DNA of 34,896 bases from Hyphomicrobiales bacterium (lineage in GTDB: Bacteria; Pseudomonadota; Alphaproteobacteria; Rhizobiales; Xanthobacteraceae). The stretch is from NCBI GenBank assembly GCA_009377695.1, contig WHTP01000062.1:1-34896 (forward strand), written 5' to 3'. Made by a program: the position numbers and the translations under genes. Shown here piece by piece: positions 24,301 through 32,029 of this stretch; positions within the stretch are counted from its first letter, which is position 1, and every line of letters begins with the position of its first letter. The notes beneath the pieces are model-generated. The model worked only from the letters and a program-made list of their open reading frames with translations. It ran no database searches and was not told the origin of the DNA.

Positions 24301-27228
24301 AGCGATCTCGGCAACGTCGACGTCACCAACTATCCGATGGATCTGTCGGTCCTGGTCGAGGAGACGTTGCAGGTCGAGTTCACTTATCTCAAAAGTCATT
24401 TCGATGCGGCGCAGGCCGAGCAGGTGAAGGCGCAATTCGAGCATCTCCTCGTCGCCCTCACGCAGGATGCCGAGAGGATCGTCGGTCGCATCGATCCGGC
24501 AACGGCGGACGATGTCCACGCCGTCGAGGTTTGCAACAGCCAGGCGCGTGCTTGTCCGGCACAGCAATTCGTGCACGAGGCGATTGCTATGCACGCACGC
24601 CGCGATCCGGCGCGGATCGCGTTGGTGATCGGCGATACAGGGTTATCCTATGGTGAGCTCGATCGTCGGGCGAACCGCCTTGCCCATGATCTCATGGCAC
24701 GCGGCGTTCGCCCCGACAGCCGTGTCGGCGTGATTGCCCGGCGTTCTGCAGCGACGATGATCGCCTTCTTCGCGGTCCTGAAAGCCGGAGGCGCCTATGT
24801 GCCGCTCGATCCAGAGCTTCCGGCTGAACGGTTCTCGTACATCCTGCGCGACGCGCGGGTTGGCTTGCTGCTTGGCGACAGTGTATTCGCGGCCGCGCGC
24901 GATATCTCGGACAATGTCGCGACGTTCGATCTCGCGACTGCCGATTTTCAAGGCCAGCCTGACGAGGCGCCGCAAATCAATCTCCACCGCGATAGCCTTG
25001 CCTATCTGATCTACACCTCGGGCTCGACCGGCCGCCCGAAGGGTGTCGCGGTCGCGCATGGTCCGCTCGCCATGCATTGCGCGGCAACCGGGGCGCTGTA
25101 TGAGATCGACGAGGCCTCATGCGAGCTGCATTTCCTGTCGCTCGCTTTCGACGGCGCACATGAGCGTTGGCTCACGGTCTTGTCGCACGGCGCAAAGCTC
25201 GTGATGCGCGACAATGAATTGTGGACGCCGGAACAGACGGTCGCAGCGCTGCACGCTCACCGCTGCAGCCATATCGGCTTGCCGCCGGCCTACCTCCAGC
25301 AGCTTGCCGACTGGGTCGAGCAGACCGGCAATCCTCCTCCTGTCACGCTTTATTCCTTTGGCGGCGAGGCGATGCCGCGCGACGGCTTCGACAAGGTCAA
25401 GCAGGTGCTGAAGCCGCGCCTCCTGATCAACGGCTATGGGCCGACCGAGGCCGTCGTTACGCCGATGGTGTGGAAGGTCAGCGCCGAGGCGGAATGCGAA
25501 ACCGCTTATGCGCCGATCGGCGTGCCCGTCGGCCGCCGGCAGGTCTACATCCTCGACAATTTGCTCAACATCGTCCCCGCTGGCGCCGTCGGCGAGCTGT
25601 TCATCGGTGGTAAGGGCCTGGCGCGTGGCTATCATGATCGTCCCGGCATGACCGCCGAGCGCTTCGTGTCAAACCCGTTCTCGGCTGAGCTGGGCTCCCG
25701 GCTGTATCGCACCGGCGACCTGGCACGCTGGCGCCAGGACGGCAGCGTCGAATATCTCGGTCGCAGCGATGATCAGGTGCAGGTGCGGGGTTTCCGCATC
25801 GAGCTTGGCGAGCTGCAGGCCCAGATCCTCGCGTATGCCGGCATTTCACAAGCCGCAGTCGTGGCGCAGCAACTGGCCGACGACAACCGCCTTGTCGCTT
25901 ATGTTGCACCGACAACGCCGGACGACACATCGCCGGACCGTGCCAAGCGTCTTGTCGCGGGTCTGCTCGACCACCTGAAGCAGAGCCTGTCGGATTACAT
26001 GGTGCCAGCGCAGATAGTGGTGCTCGATCGTCTGCCGGTTTTGCCGAGTGGGAAGATCGACCGCCGCGCCTTGCCAGCCCCCGAGGTGCAAGCGCAGAGT
26101 TATGTGGCGCCGCAGACCGCGGCGGAAGCCGCTCTCGCGCGCATCTGGAAGGATATCCTTAAGGTCGAGCGCGTCGGCGTGACCGACAATTTCTTCGAGC
26201 TCGGCGGCAATTCCATCTTGAGCCTGAAGCTGATTGCGCGGATCCGTCAGGACAAGTCCCTCAAACTCGACGTCAAGCTGCGCGATCTCTTGCAGAAACC
26301 GGTGATCCGAATGCTGCTCGGCGATCCGTCCGCTTCGTCAGTCCCAGTCGCCCCAAAGCCTCCAGCGCTGCTGCCGCTCAATGCGGCAGGCGAGGGGCGG
26401 CCGGTCTTTTGCCTACATGGCGGCTTCGGCACCGTCTTTGATTATGCACCGCTGGCGCGCCGGCTCGATGGGCAGCGCCGCGTCTACGGCCTTCAGTCGC
26501 GCATGGTCGTCGATCCGGCCTGGACCGATCAGTCGCTGGCGGCCATGGCCGCTGACTATGCGCAGGAGATCCGGCAGGTCGAGCCGCAGGGGCCTTATAC
26601 GCTGGTAGGGTGGTCGCTCGGCGGCTTGCTCGCTGCGATGGTCGCGCGCGAGCTCGAAGCGACTGGTCAGACGATCGAATGCCTCGCGCTGCTCGACAGC
26701 TTCGTGCCGAGCGCGGGCGTCCCTATGGAGGTCAACGCTTCCCGTTGGCTCGATGATCTGGCGGGCCTTCTGACGGCCATCCTGCCGGCAGCCGCATCGG
26801 ACGACATCGCAAGCCTGATCAAGCAGGCGAGGACGCGCGGCGAGAACGAGACGCCGCGGGCGATACGCCGGCTGGTGACAGCCGCGCTCGGCCATGTGGC
26901 ACAGGCGCCGGACAATATTTACGGCTCGCTCGGTGCCGACGAGATCGCGCGCATCTTCTCGGTCGGCCGGCACTTGGTGGCCTTGTCGCGCAATGCATCG
27001 TTCCCAGCGCAATTGACCGTCGCACCACTCGCCTGGTGGACAGCCGGCCGGATGATCCAGCGTGGCCGTCTCGGCAAATTCCTTCCGAACGTCATTGATG
27101 CGGGCGTTGACAGCGACAATCATTTCACAATGTTACGGGAGCCCACGCTTCTCGACGCGCTCTGCGCGCTGCTCCAGCCGTCAACGGAGCAGAGCAAAAC
27201 CGACCACGTGTTCGAGCCGGCGAAATGA
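15301..27228 (+). CDS. NRPS 3: C-A-PCP-E-C-A(Gly)-PCP-C-A-PCP-TE, residues 4-6 and release
   Basis: A 3975-residue terminal synthetase. Approximate domains: C4 50-480 (HHVITDG 182-188); A4 505-1000 (core from 658); PCP4 (Ser1051); E2 1105-1545 (HHLVVDG from 1231); C5, D-accepting type, 1561-1990 (HHILLDG from 1701); A5 2020-2520 (core from 2182); PCP5 (Ser2569); C6 2638-3060 (HHILMDG from 2774); A6 3090-3585 (core from 3238); PCP6 (Ser3638); thioesterase 3680-3975 with GWSLGG nucleophile Ser3772 and His3941. Pocket codes by alignment: A4 and A6 both DGEGSGGVTK (probably a basic residue), A5 DILQLGVIWK (Gly). C6 is of the D-accepting type although module 5 has no epimerase. The TE releases the peptide by hydrolysis or cyclisation; which cannot be told. 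The stop overlaps the esterase start (ATGA). Confidence 0.95.
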   Translation: MTDTATQTAQLNEISRRLMRLEPDKQRAFLKQLAAKGVNLGMLPIARQDLRRAPLSYAQARLWFLWRMDPLSAAYNMAAAVRLRGRLDEDAVQRALDALVQRHQALRTVFRQDGAEPEQIILDRFPVKLQRVNLSGSNPENEACDFARKDAAQPFDLENGPLLRVALLRLSGDDHVLAVTLHHVITDGWSMGVLIDEFWRLYDGYARHATPVLPPLDIQYADYAAWQRLWIDAVEGERQLAYWRERLGGDDVTLELPLDRTRPALPHYVGATIHVDLDKVLVDALRLLARKHKTTLFVVLLAGFKLLLNRYTNQSDIRVGVPIANRERGELRDMIGLFVNTQVLRTLPDRRNTIGEFVAEVRDAAAEAQDNRDLPFERLIEILQPRRSTSQNALFQVLYNHQRRAAVAPPPSTGLTLEKLAIDFATVKFDLALDSEEDASGAIFATFSYATALFDAASIKRLAAHWITVLRAMAADDSRAIGDIVILSASERDELQRWSQPEADSAPVELVHHALARHAREMPEGPALIFGDDSLSYRELDRRANCLAHQLIRCGVALGDLIGIAARRSPQAVIGFVAALKAGAAYVPLDPNHPPARLAYALRDSGLRVLLTDKVTAPDLPQVPGVETVVLDALNLADESEINPAVALHEQSLAYVIYTSGSTGMPKGVAVAHGPFAMHCAVTASLYDMDRSSRELHFLSFAFDGAHERLWTALVCGAALILRDDEVWSPERTLAVLGEQRATNAGFPPAYIQQLADWTEHTGHAPPVSLYSFGGEAMPKAGFDKVKRALKPKTLLNGYGPTEAVVTPMAWKVDAAMGRMDGAYAPIGRPVGARSAYVLDGDLNLVPVGVVGELYIGGVGLARGYVGRAGLTAERFVPDPFSKEPGVRLYRTGDLARWRADGVVEYVGRADEQVKIRGFRIEPGEIEARLMELDGVRAAVVVAREAASGRQLVGYVTGERGLDGAALRSSLSVVLPDYMVPSRIMVLDALPLTPNGKVDRRALPDPQVESGADDVGPRTAAETALAAIWCELLGQEKVSVTDNFFELGGDSIVSLQLVSRARRAGVVIEPRDVFRHQTLAELAQAARVETAMPVAAIDQGPVEGAHELLPIQLRFFAEDIAERSHWNQAVLVRPRQRLDWSLLRQALAAVVAHHDALRLRFTIHDEGWRAAHGPAPSADDVLWLRADVAPSSVMTLSEAAQASLDLAAGPLLRAVGMDLSDGSQRLLLVIHHLVVDGVSWRVLLEDLAQAYAQRGAGQVVRLPPKGESYAAWGTRLYAQAGQFAGEIDYWLERGATGELRCDRPRAGTDRVAGAEEVSLVLDRDVTDRLLRAAPSAYRTQVNDLLLAALSRALWRWSGTATSVIELEGHGREDVFNGVDIARTVGWFTSAFPLRLSQGDAPTAGLIRASKEELRGIPHRGIGYGVLRYLGTAEQRVALAGLAEPQLVFNYLGQFDTSLGAEVPFSLASESAGAARSASAPLGRWLSVNAQVHEGCLKVSFGYGRKRYDRATVEALASRYGEALREITEHCTSGVSGVTPSDFALAGLSQTELDGLHLDWRDVEDVYPLSPMQQGMLFHALKDGTSGIYVNQVGVEISGLNGQRLRAAWQAVSNRHAVLRAGFVWRELSGLAQQVVYRHVEVPFIEEDWRSRDLGPDTLEATLAEACDQERARGFDLSRPPLQRVRLIRLDEDRHYLIWTHHHILLDGWSSARLIAEVLRHEREESLPPVVGRYRDYIGYLQGRDRAASEQFWREELSALAEPSLLADAFGRGERDRNGEDRSSHGSLARSLDAALSERLSAFARREHLTLNTLVQGAWAQLVRQHTGQRVVSFGATVAGRPADLAGAEEMIGLFINTLPVVDEASPQQPVGAWLRTLQERNAQMREHEWMPLYETQRLAGRSGRALFDTILVFENYPLDAALRERNPRFTVGATRAIETSNYPLFVSVGLGERLRLVFNYHRDRFDDDEIGRLQQALVRWLEALSADAERPLGAIGTQDAAERALLARVNATFGGETHPNVVTQMERQAACQPDAIALVCGDEAVSYGALNARANRLARWLRRQDVEPDVPVALAVERSAGMVVALLAILKAGGAYVPLDPDYPAARLTHMLRDSGARLLLTQKSLLPRLEPVLAAARNENNRADHAIAAWPLDAAKAAAASEDNSDLKIALHPEHLAYVIYTSGSTGVPKGVMVRHGALTNVLASMAEEPGISADDRVLALTSLSFDIAGLELFLPLISGARVVVADRATAQDPAGLLKLVPATGVSLIQATPATWRMLLDNVPGDEQPRLPAGCRVLCGGEALPQDLARRLIAIAGELWNVYGPTETTIWSARHRIDASDDRPLLGGPIGTTSLHVLDQGLNPVPLGVVGELYIGGAGLARGYFNRPELTAERFIPDPFGNEPGARLYRTGDLARWRTDSMLAYVGRADEQVKIRGFRIEPGEIEARLMEQASVRSAVVVARDTVSGKQLVGYVTGEGIEGTSLRAALSTTLPDYMVPSRIMVLDALPLTPNGKIDRRALPDPQSAATAHVAPRTETEAALAAIWADLLGQQTTGVTDNFFELGGDSIISLQLVSRARRAGFLIEPRDVFRHQTLEQLAQAVRPLADTASSVPIERGALSGLTREQLDRLELDANAIEDIYLLSPMQQGMLFHSLRDAGSGIYVNQISVEVRGLDVVRFTSAWQAVTARHAALRTGFMWRELSGAPLQAVFRNAPAHIAVDDWRGEDIDSDRIAAAAGRERDAEFDLAKPPLQRLRLIRLADDRHRLIWTYHHILMDGWSSARFITEILDAYYGAPAPQAPIPYRNYIAWLTARDAQAAEQYWREHLKAFDAPTLLAAAFSSSPRQASGHGRCYLRWDEARTSALKDFGRRERVTLSTIVQAVWALLLQRYTGQPSVTFGVTVAGRPADLEGSQQMLGLFINTLPMIESPRLASTVGDWLRTLQERNVRMREHEHTPLYEIQGWAGRAGEGLFDSIIVFENYPFERGLAERGDGSLSFSDLGNVDVTNYPMDLSVLVEETLQVEFTYLKSHFDAAQAEQVKAQFEHLLVALTQDAERIVGRIDPATADDVHAVEVCNSQARACPAQQFVHEAIAMHARRDPARIALVIGDTGLSYGELDRRANRLAHDLMARGVRPDSRVGVIARRSAATMIAFFAVLKAGGAYVPLDPELPAERFSYILRDARVGLLLGDSVFAAARDISDNVATFDLATADFQGQPDEAPQINLHRDSLAYLIYTSGSTGRPKGVAVAHGPLAMHCAATGALYEIDEASCELHFLSLAFDGAHERWLTVLSHGAKLVMRDNELWTPEQTVAALHAHRCSHIGLPPAYLQQLADWVEQTGNPPPVTLYSFGGEAMPRDGFDKVKQVLKPRLLINGYGPTEAVVTPMVWKVSAEAECETAYAPIGVPVGRRQVYILDNLLNIVPAGAVGELFIGGKGLARGYHDRPGMTAERFVSNPFSAELGSRLYRTGDLARWRQDGSVEYLGRSDDQVQVRGFRIELGELQAQILAYAGISQAAVVAQQLADDNRLVAYVAPTTPDDTSPDRAKRLVAGLLDHLKQSLSDYMVPAQIVVLDRLPVLPSGKIDRRALPAPEVQAQSYVAPQTAAEAALARIWKDILKVERVGVTDNFFELGGNSILSLKLIARIRQDKSLKLDVKLRDLLQKPVIRMLLGDPSASSVPVAPKPPALLPLNAAGEGRPVFCLHGGFGTVFDYAPLARRLDGQRRVYGLQSRMVVDPAWTDQSLAAMAADYAQEIRQVEPQGPYTLVGWSLGGLLAAMVARELEATGQTIECLALLDSFVPSAGVPMEVNASRWLDDLAGLLTAILPAAASDDIASLIKQARTRGENETPRAIRRLVTAALGHVAQAPDNIYGSLGADEIARIFSVGRHLVALSRNASFPAQLTVAPLAWWTAGRMIQRGRLGKFLPNVIDAGVDSDNHFTMLREPTLLDALCALLQPSTEQSKTDHVFEPAK
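18613..21055 (+). repeat. E-C block, copy 2 (partner of 7343-9775)
   Basis: This block encodes E2 and most of C5. It differs from copy 1 by scattered substitutions and small length changes, for example in the variable loop around 20617-20670. It ends at the same point, [12 protein letters not shown], after which C5 reads [12 protein letters not shown] and diverges from C2. Confidence 0.8.
21360..23005 (+). repeat. Glycine A-domain/PCP block, copy 2 (partner of 13480-15110)
   Basis: This block encodes A5 up to the PCP5 serine. Just after it, PCP5 stops resembling PCP3 and instead matches PCP4, the carrier that precedes an epimerase ([12 protein letters not shown] then [11 protein letters not shown]). 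The block boundary is therefore inside or next to the carrier domain. Confidence 0.75.
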
Positions 27229-28199
27229 GTCTCAATCCCGACATCGCGGCGCTGCTCGATATGGTGCAGGCAGGAACGGAAAGCGGCGCCCGCATGCCGT
27301 TTCCGCAGTTGACCCCGACGCAGGCGCGCGCGGACTTTGAAGCATCGTCGCCGCTGCTCGACGCCGATCCGCCACCGCTTGATTATGAGCGGACGCTGGC
27401 ATTGCCGATGCGCGACGGCATGGAGATCGAGGCGCGGCTTTACGCGCAAAGAACCCCGGATCCTGACAATCCGATACCCGTGTTGCTCTATATGCACGGT
27501 GGCGGCTTCGTCGTCGGCAGCCTCGATTCCCATGAGCCGCTCTGTCGCGCAATTGCGTCGCGCTACGGTGCAGCCGTGCTGTCGGTCGCTTATCGCCTGG
27601 CTCCCGAGCACAAGTTTCCGCAAGCCTTCGAGGACTGCGCCGATGCCTTGGTTTGGGTCGGTCAACAGGGACCCACAGTTGGGCTGGATTGCGCGCGCAT
27701 TGCTGTCGGGGGCGACAGTGCCGGCGGGACACTGGCCGCGGCTCTTGCCATTGCAGCGCGGGATGATCGCAGCCTGCCAAAACCGTGCCTCCAGGTGTTG
27801 GCCTATCCGGGCCTCAGCTCCTGGCAACGGTCGCCATCACACGATCGTTACGGAAAGGGTTATCTCCTGGAGCGCGAGACCATCAACTGGTTCTTCCGGC
27901 AGTACCTGCGCGACGACGCCGATCGCATGGATTGGCGCTTTGCCCCGCTGGCGGCGCCTGATCTGACCGGCGTCGCCCCGGCGCTGCTCCTGCTCCCCGA
28001 ATATGATCCGCTCGTTGACGAAGGGCGCGATTATGCCGCACGGCTTAAAGCGGCCGGTGTCGCTGTCGACTTGCGCATCTACCCCGGCATGATCCATGAA
28101 TTCCTGCGGATGGGTAATGTCGTGGGTGAGGCGTTGCAGGCACAAGATGACATCGCGCACGCGCTGACGCGTGCCTTCGAGCGTCAAGATCGACCATGA
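27225..28199 (+). CDS. HSL-family alpha/beta hydrolase (esterase) of the siderophore operon
   Basis: A 324-residue hydrolase of the hormone-sensitive lipase family (alpha/beta hydrolase fold 3). The oxyanion-hole motif HGGGF is present, the nucleophile is in GGDSAGG (Ser165), and Asp261 (YDPLVDEG) and His291 (MIHEF) complete the triad. No signal peptide is seen, so it is probably cytoplasmic. It overlaps NRPS 3 upstream and the FhuD-like gene downstream by 4 nt each (ATGA), which ties it to siderophore metabolism. Known siderophore esterases (Fes, IroE) belong to other hydrolase groups, so a role in opening or deacylating the ferric siderophore, or in trimming the fatty tail, is inference from context only. 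Confidence 0.88.
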   Translation: MSLNPDIAALLDMVQAGTESGARMPFPQLTPTQARADFEASSPLLDADPPPLDYERTLALPMRDGMEIEARLYAQRTPDPDNPIPVLLYMHGGGFVVGSLDSHEPLCRAIASRYGAAVLSVAYRLAPEHKFPQAFEDCADALVWVGQQGPTVGLDCARIAVGGDSAGGTLAAALAIAARDDRSLPKPCLQVLAYPGLSSWQRSPSHDRYGKGYLLERETINWFFRQYLRDDADRMDWRFAPLAAPDLTGVAPALLLLPEYDPLVDEGRDYAARLKAAGVAVDLRIYPGMIHEFLRMGNVVGEALQAQDDIAHALTRAFERQDRP

Positions 28200-29125
28200 C
28201 GAAATCGAGCCGGGCAAAAAGGCCGCGCGCGGTCGCGCGCCGTGACATACTCAGGGCAGGGGCCGTTTTGGGCGGCAGTGCGCTCTTTGGGGGATGGCCA
28301 GCGCGTGCCGCGCAATCCGGCACGCCGCGCGTCGCGGCGCTCGGCTGGTCATGCGCGCAGACGGTCCTGGCGCTCGGCGTCGTGCCGCTCGCGGTGCCGG
28401 AGATCGAGCGCTATCGCCGGCTGGTGGTGGAGCCGAAAATTCCGGCCGAAGTCCAGGAAGTAGGCCTGCGCTCGGAACCCAATCTAGAATTGCTCCAGAG
28501 ACTTGCGCCAGACGTCGTCGTCATCGACCCGAGCCTCGCCGGGGCTGTATCTCGGCTCAGGGAGATCGCGCCTGTCGAAGTTTTCCTTGTCCGCGCAGCC
28601 GGACAGCGTCCGCTCGGACTCGCGCGCGCGTCCACCTTGGCGCTGGCGCGAAAGCTCGGCAAGCGGGCCGAGTGCGAGGCCTATCTGGAACGCGTTGATG
28701 CCGAGATGGAACGCGATCGTGAGCGGCTGCACGGCTATGATGGCGCGCCGCTCTATATCATCAGCGAGATCGTCCGCAATCGTGCTCTCATTTTTGGGCC
28801 GACCAGCATCTATCAGGATGTGCTCGACCGCCTCGGTCTCAAGAATGCCTGGACCGGCGAGAGCAGCATCTGGGGGCACGCGACTGTCGGGCTGGAGACT
28901 CTCGCGGCGGTTCCGGAGGCGCGTTGCGTGTTGCTGAGCTCGCGCACGGCCGACATCAAGGCGATCTTTGCTCTTCGTCCCATGATGCAAAGCTTGCCGT
29001 TCCTGCGTGAGGAACGTTTGACGATGTTGTCGGAAGTATTGTTCTACGGTGGCGTTCCATCGGCGGAGCGCTTCGCGCGTCTGCTTGCCGAGCGCCTGCC
29101 GAAGGATCGCCGTGAGCAAGGTTGA
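28196..29125 (+). CDS. fhuD: FhuD-like ferric-siderophore periplasmic binding protein, Tat-type signal
   Basis: A 309-residue class III (TroA/FhuD/BtuF-type) substrate-binding protein. It should capture the ferric siderophore after outer-membrane passage and deliver it to the FhuB-like permease. The N-terminus has a twin-arginine signal, RRDILR at 15-20, a hydrophobic stretch to about 33, and probable cleavage near ARAAQ (about 39-40). The body has the family layout: VAALGWSCAQTVLALGV at the front, LLQRLAPDVVVIDPS, then a long linking helix around residues 140-175 and a second lobe. It overlaps the esterase by 4 nt and the permease by 14 nt. Family and role are clear; the exact ligand is inferred from the neighbouring NRPS. 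Confidence 0.92.
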   Translation: MTKSSRAKRPRAVARRDILRAGAVLGGSALFGGWPARAAQSGTPRVAALGWSCAQTVLALGVVPLAVPEIERYRRLVVEPKIPAEVQEVGLRSEPNLELLQRLAPDVVVIDPSLAGAVSRLREIAPVEVFLVRAAGQRPLGLARASTLALARKLGKRAECEAYLERVDAEMERDRERLHGYDGAPLYIISEIVRNRALIFGPTSIYQDVLDRLGLKNAWTGESSIWGHATVGLETLAAVPEARCVLLSSRTADIKAIFALRPMMQSLPFLREERLTMLSEVLFYGGVPSAERFARLLAERLPKDRREQG

Positions 29126-31124
29126 CGCATTACCACGCGGCGGGCACGTCGTATCAACTGTGGTCGGCCCCGGCGTTCTGATCGTCCTGCTCTTCGCGGC
29201 GGCGACAGCCCTTGCCTGGCGTCATCTCGCGGCTGAGGTGCCGCCGTCTCAATGGCTCGAGGCCTTGGTGGCGCCCAACATCGCCAACCCGAAGCAGATG
29301 CTGCTGCATTATTCGGCGTTCCCACGCATGGCGGTGGCGTTGCTGAGTGGAGCGGCGCTCGGGCTCGCCGGCGCCGTCTGCCAGCAGGTCCTCCGCAATC
29401 CGCTCGCCGAGCCGACGACGCTTGGCGTCTCTATGGGCGCCAGCCTGACGGTTGTCGCTGCGAGCTTGTGGGCGCCCTGGCTGTTTGCCTTCGGACGCGA
29501 ATGGGTTGCCATGCTCGGCGGCTTTGCGGCGGCGATGTGCGTTTTCGGCTTGGCATGGGGCCGTGGACTTTCGCCGCTGACACTGGTGCTCGCCGGGCTG
29601 ATCGTCAGCCTTTATTGCGGTGCCGTGACCAGCGCCTTGGCGTTGTTGAACCACGACTATTTATATGGCCTGTACATCTGGGGTGCCGGCTTCCTCAATC
29701 AGTATGATTGGAGCACCGCGGCCTTTCTGGCGCCGCGCCTGTTGGTCGCGCTGGCCCTGATCGTGCTGATGGTGCGGCCGCTGACCGTGCTCGGTCTCGA
29801 CGACGAGACCGGCCGCAATCTCGGTCTCGGCTTGACCGGCGCTCGCACCTTCACCCTGGTGGTCGCTTTCGCGCTCAGCGCTTCCGTGGTGAGCGTCCTC
29901 GGCGTGCTCGGATTTGTCGGTCTCGCAGCGCCCGCGCTCGTGATGCTGGCCGGCGCCCGCCGCTTTGTCGATCGACTGATCTGGGCACCGCTTTGCGGGG
30001 CCGGCCTGTTGCTGCTGACTGACCAGCTCGTTCAGCTTATTCCGTCTGGATATCGCGAGATGCCGACGGGCGCTGCGACGGCCTTGCTCGGCGCGCCACT
30101 GCTGCTGGTGCTGCTGCCGCGCCTGCGCTCGGCTATTCCGCTCGGGCGCGGACGCGGATCCGTCGAGCCGCGCAGCCGTCATCCGCTATTGCTCATTGTT
30201 GCGGGGCTGGTTGTCCTCGCATTCGTGACGTGGATGGCACTTGCCGTTGGCGTGGATCGTGACGGGTGGCATTTGGATGGCCTCGCCGGCATCCAGGAAT
30301 TCCTGCCCTGGCGATGGCCGCGTACGGCGGCCGCGCTGGCGGCTGGCGCAATGCTCGGCATTGCCGGAACGCTGCTGCAGCGCATGACCGGAAATCCGAT
30401 GGCGGCGCCGGAGGTGATGGGCATCAGCTCCGGTGCTGCGATGGGGGCGATCCTGCTTCTGTTCATTGTGCAGGCGCCAAGCCGCACCAGCCAAATCGCT
30501 GCCGGCGGTATCGGCGCGCTCGCCGTTCTGGCCGCGATCCTTGTTCTCAGCCGCCGATCCGCGTACAGCCCCGATCGGCTGCTGCTCGCCGGCGTGGCCA
30601 CCAGCGCGGGGTTGGGCGCGATCGTTGCCGCCGCGATGGCATCGGGGGATCCGCGTATGGCCACCGTGCTGACGTGGCTTGCAGGGTCGACTTACCAGGT
30701 CGGCGGTGCGGAGGCCGGTGTCGTGTGTGCGATTGCGGCAGCACTGCTCGCTGCAACTGTACCGCTGGTGCGCTGGCTGGACATCCTGCCGCTCGGCGCG
30801 CCTGTGGCTTCGTCCGTCGGGCTCAATGTTGCCACGGCGCGTTTCGCCATCATGCTGATCACAGCGTTCCTGACCGCAGCGGCAACGTTGGTCATCGGCC
30901 CGTTGAGCTTTGCTGGACTGATGGCGCCGCACATGGCGCGTATGATGGGCGCGCAGCAGGCGCGCCATCATCTCGCGCTCGCCTGTGTCATCGGCGCCGT
31001 GCTGATGACGCTCGCCGATTGGGGCGGGCGCGTGATCATCTTTCCATTCCAGATGCCGGCCGGTCTGCTCGCGACAATGATCGGCGGCCCCTATCTCATG
31101 TGGCTGCTGCACCGCGCGCGCTGA
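29112..31124 (+). CDS. fhuB: FhuB-type ferric-siderophore ABC permease (two fused FecCD units)
   Basis: A 670-residue inner-membrane permease made of two tandem FecCD/BtuC-like halves, as in E. coli FhuB (660 residues). The coupling/transmembrane motif appears twice: GLAGAVCQQVLRNPLAEPTT near residue 90 and GIAGTLLQRMTGNPMAAPEV near 420. Each half ends with GFVGLAAPALV- or SFAGLMAPHMA-type segments. I place the start at the GTG at 29112, preceded by AAGGA with a 6 nt gap. The frame is open further upstream to 29049, but that extension would overlap fhuD by 77 nt and adds an Arg-rich, non-family leader. It ends 6 nt from the convergent fhuC stop, leaving no room for an intergenic terminator. 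Confidence 0.94.
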   Translation: MSKVDALPRGGHVVSTVVGPGVLIVLLFAAATALAWRHLAAEVPPSQWLEALVAPNIANPKQMLLHYSAFPRMAVALLSGAALGLAGAVCQQVLRNPLAEPTTLGVSMGASLTVVAASLWAPWLFAFGREWVAMLGGFAAAMCVFGLAWGRGLSPLTLVLAGLIVSLYCGAVTSALALLNHDYLYGLYIWGAGFLNQYDWSTAAFLAPRLLVALALIVLMVRPLTVLGLDDETGRNLGLGLTGARTFTLVVAFALSASVVSVLGVLGFVGLAAPALVMLAGARRFVDRLIWAPLCGAGLLLLTDQLVQLIPSGYREMPTGAATALLGAPLLLVLLPRLRSAIPLGRGRGSVEPRSRHPLLLIVAGLVVLAFVTWMALAVGVDRDGWHLDGLAGIQEFLPWRWPRTAAALAAGAMLGIAGTLLQRMTGNPMAAPEVMGISSGAAMGAILLLFIVQAPSRTSQIAAGGIGALAVLAAILVLSRRSAYSPDRLLLAGVATSAGLGAIVAAAMASGDPRMATVLTWLAGSTYQVGGAEAGVVCAIAAALLAATVPLVRWLDILPLGAPVASSVGLNVATARFAIMLITAFLTAAATLVIGPLSFAGLMAPHMARMMGAQQARHHLALACVIGAVLMTLADWGGRVIIFPFQMPAGLLATMIGGPYLMWLLHRAR

Positions 31125-31130
31125 CGCCGG

Positions 31131-31922
31131 CTACAGCACGTAGCCCATGGGGTGACCGTTGGCCGGGTGCGGCATGACACCCATCGGAATGCCGTAGATC
31201 GCTTTGAGCTGCTCTGGCGTCATGATCTCGGCCGGCGTGCCGCGGGATATGAGCTTGCCTGTATGCAGCGCGATGATCTCATCGCAAAACCGTGCTGCCA
31301 TGTTGACGTCGTGCAGCACGATCACGACGCCCAGATTTCGCTCATGCGCAAGCCGTTGCACGAGGGACAGAACCTCGACCTGATGCGCGACGTCGAGCGC
31401 GGAGATCGGCTCGTCGAGCAGCAGGCATTCGGCATCCTGGGCGATCAGCATGGCGAGCCAGACGTGCTGGCGCTCGCCGCCTGACAGCGTATCCACCAGC
31501 CGGTCCGCAAACGGCTCGATGCCGGTCAGCGCCATCGCCTGCGCGACCTGCTCGCGATCCGTCTCGCTATAGCGGCCGAGCGCGCCGTGCCACGGATAAC
31601 GGCCGATCGCGACGAGCTCCTTGACCAGCATGCCGGCGGCTGCCGATGTCTGCTGCGGCAGATAGGCGACCTTGCGTGCAAAGCTTCGGCTGCTCCATTC
31701 CCCGAGGGGGCGGCCTTCGAAGCGGATGACGCCGGTCGAGCTTGGCTGTTGCGAGGCCAGGAGCTTGACCAGCGTCGATTTGCCGGAACCGTTGTGGCCG
31801 ATCAGCCCGATGACGCGGCGCGTCGGCAGCGTCAGGCTGAGCGGCTCGAGCAGCGTGCGTTCGGCAACAGCAAAGCTGACGCCATCGAGCTCGAACAGGG
31901 CAGGGGTGCTATTGCCGGTCAT
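31131..31922 (-). CDS. fhuC: FhuC-type ferric-siderophore ABC transporter ATPase
   Basis: A 263-residue ATP-binding protein of the FepC/FhuC family that powers the FhuB permease. Walker A is GHNGSGKST (42-50), the Q-loop lies in AYLPQQ (about 90), the signature is LSGGERQ (146-152), Walker B is LLLDEP (167-172) and the switch His is H204. It is on the opposite strand from fhuD and fhuB, convergent with fhuB, and follows the receptor gene after a 107-nt gap. The transporter is therefore split between two transcripts. A GAGAG lies about 9 nt before the ATG, immediately after a strong stem-loop. Confidence 0.95.
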   Translation of the reverse strand: MTGNSTPALFELDGVSFAVAERTLLEPLSLTLPTRRVIGLIGHNGSGKSTLVKLLASQQPSSTGVIRFEGRPLGEWSSRSFARKVAYLPQQTSAAAGMLVKELVAIGRYPWHGALGRYSETDREQVAQAMALTGIEPFADRLVDTLSGGERQHVWLAMLIAQDAECLLLDEPISALDVAHQVEVLSLVQRLAHERNLGVVIVLHDVNMAARFCDEIIALHTGKLISRGTPAEIMTPEQLKAIYGIPMGVMPHPANGHPMGYVL

Positions 31923-31936
31923 ACGTGATGCTCTCG

Positions 31937-31978
31937 CGCATTCTGTGGTTCTGCGTCTAGCAGAACCACGCGAATGCG
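31937..31978 (-). promoter_or_regulatory. Strong stem-loop between the receptor gene and fhuC
   Basis: A perfect 10-bp inverted repeat (GTGGTTCTGC at 31945-31954 and GCAGAACCAC at 31960-31969, loop of 5 nt) is extended by a second 7-bp stem (CGCATTC at 31937-31943 with GAATGCG at 31972-31978) across a small internal bulge. On the minus strand it ends a few bases before the fhuC Shine-Dalgarno-like GAGAG. Neither direction has a following T-run, so it is not a typical intrinsic terminator. An intercistronic stabiliser, attenuator or leaky terminator is plausible. Confidence 0.6.
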
Positions 31979-32029
31979 GAAAACGCCCAAAACCCCATGC
32001 GCTATCGGATGACGACTGTGTTCCATTCC

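Noticed and set aside
29049-31124. Longer FhuB start at the upstream ATG
   Set aside because: It would overlap fhuD by 77 nt and add an Arg/Ser-rich leader before the first membrane helix. The GTG at 29112 has AAGGA at good spacing.
31937-31978. Intrinsic terminator between the receptor gene and fhuC
   Set aside because: The stem is strong, but no run of T follows it on either strand, so I list it as a regulatory stem-loop instead.
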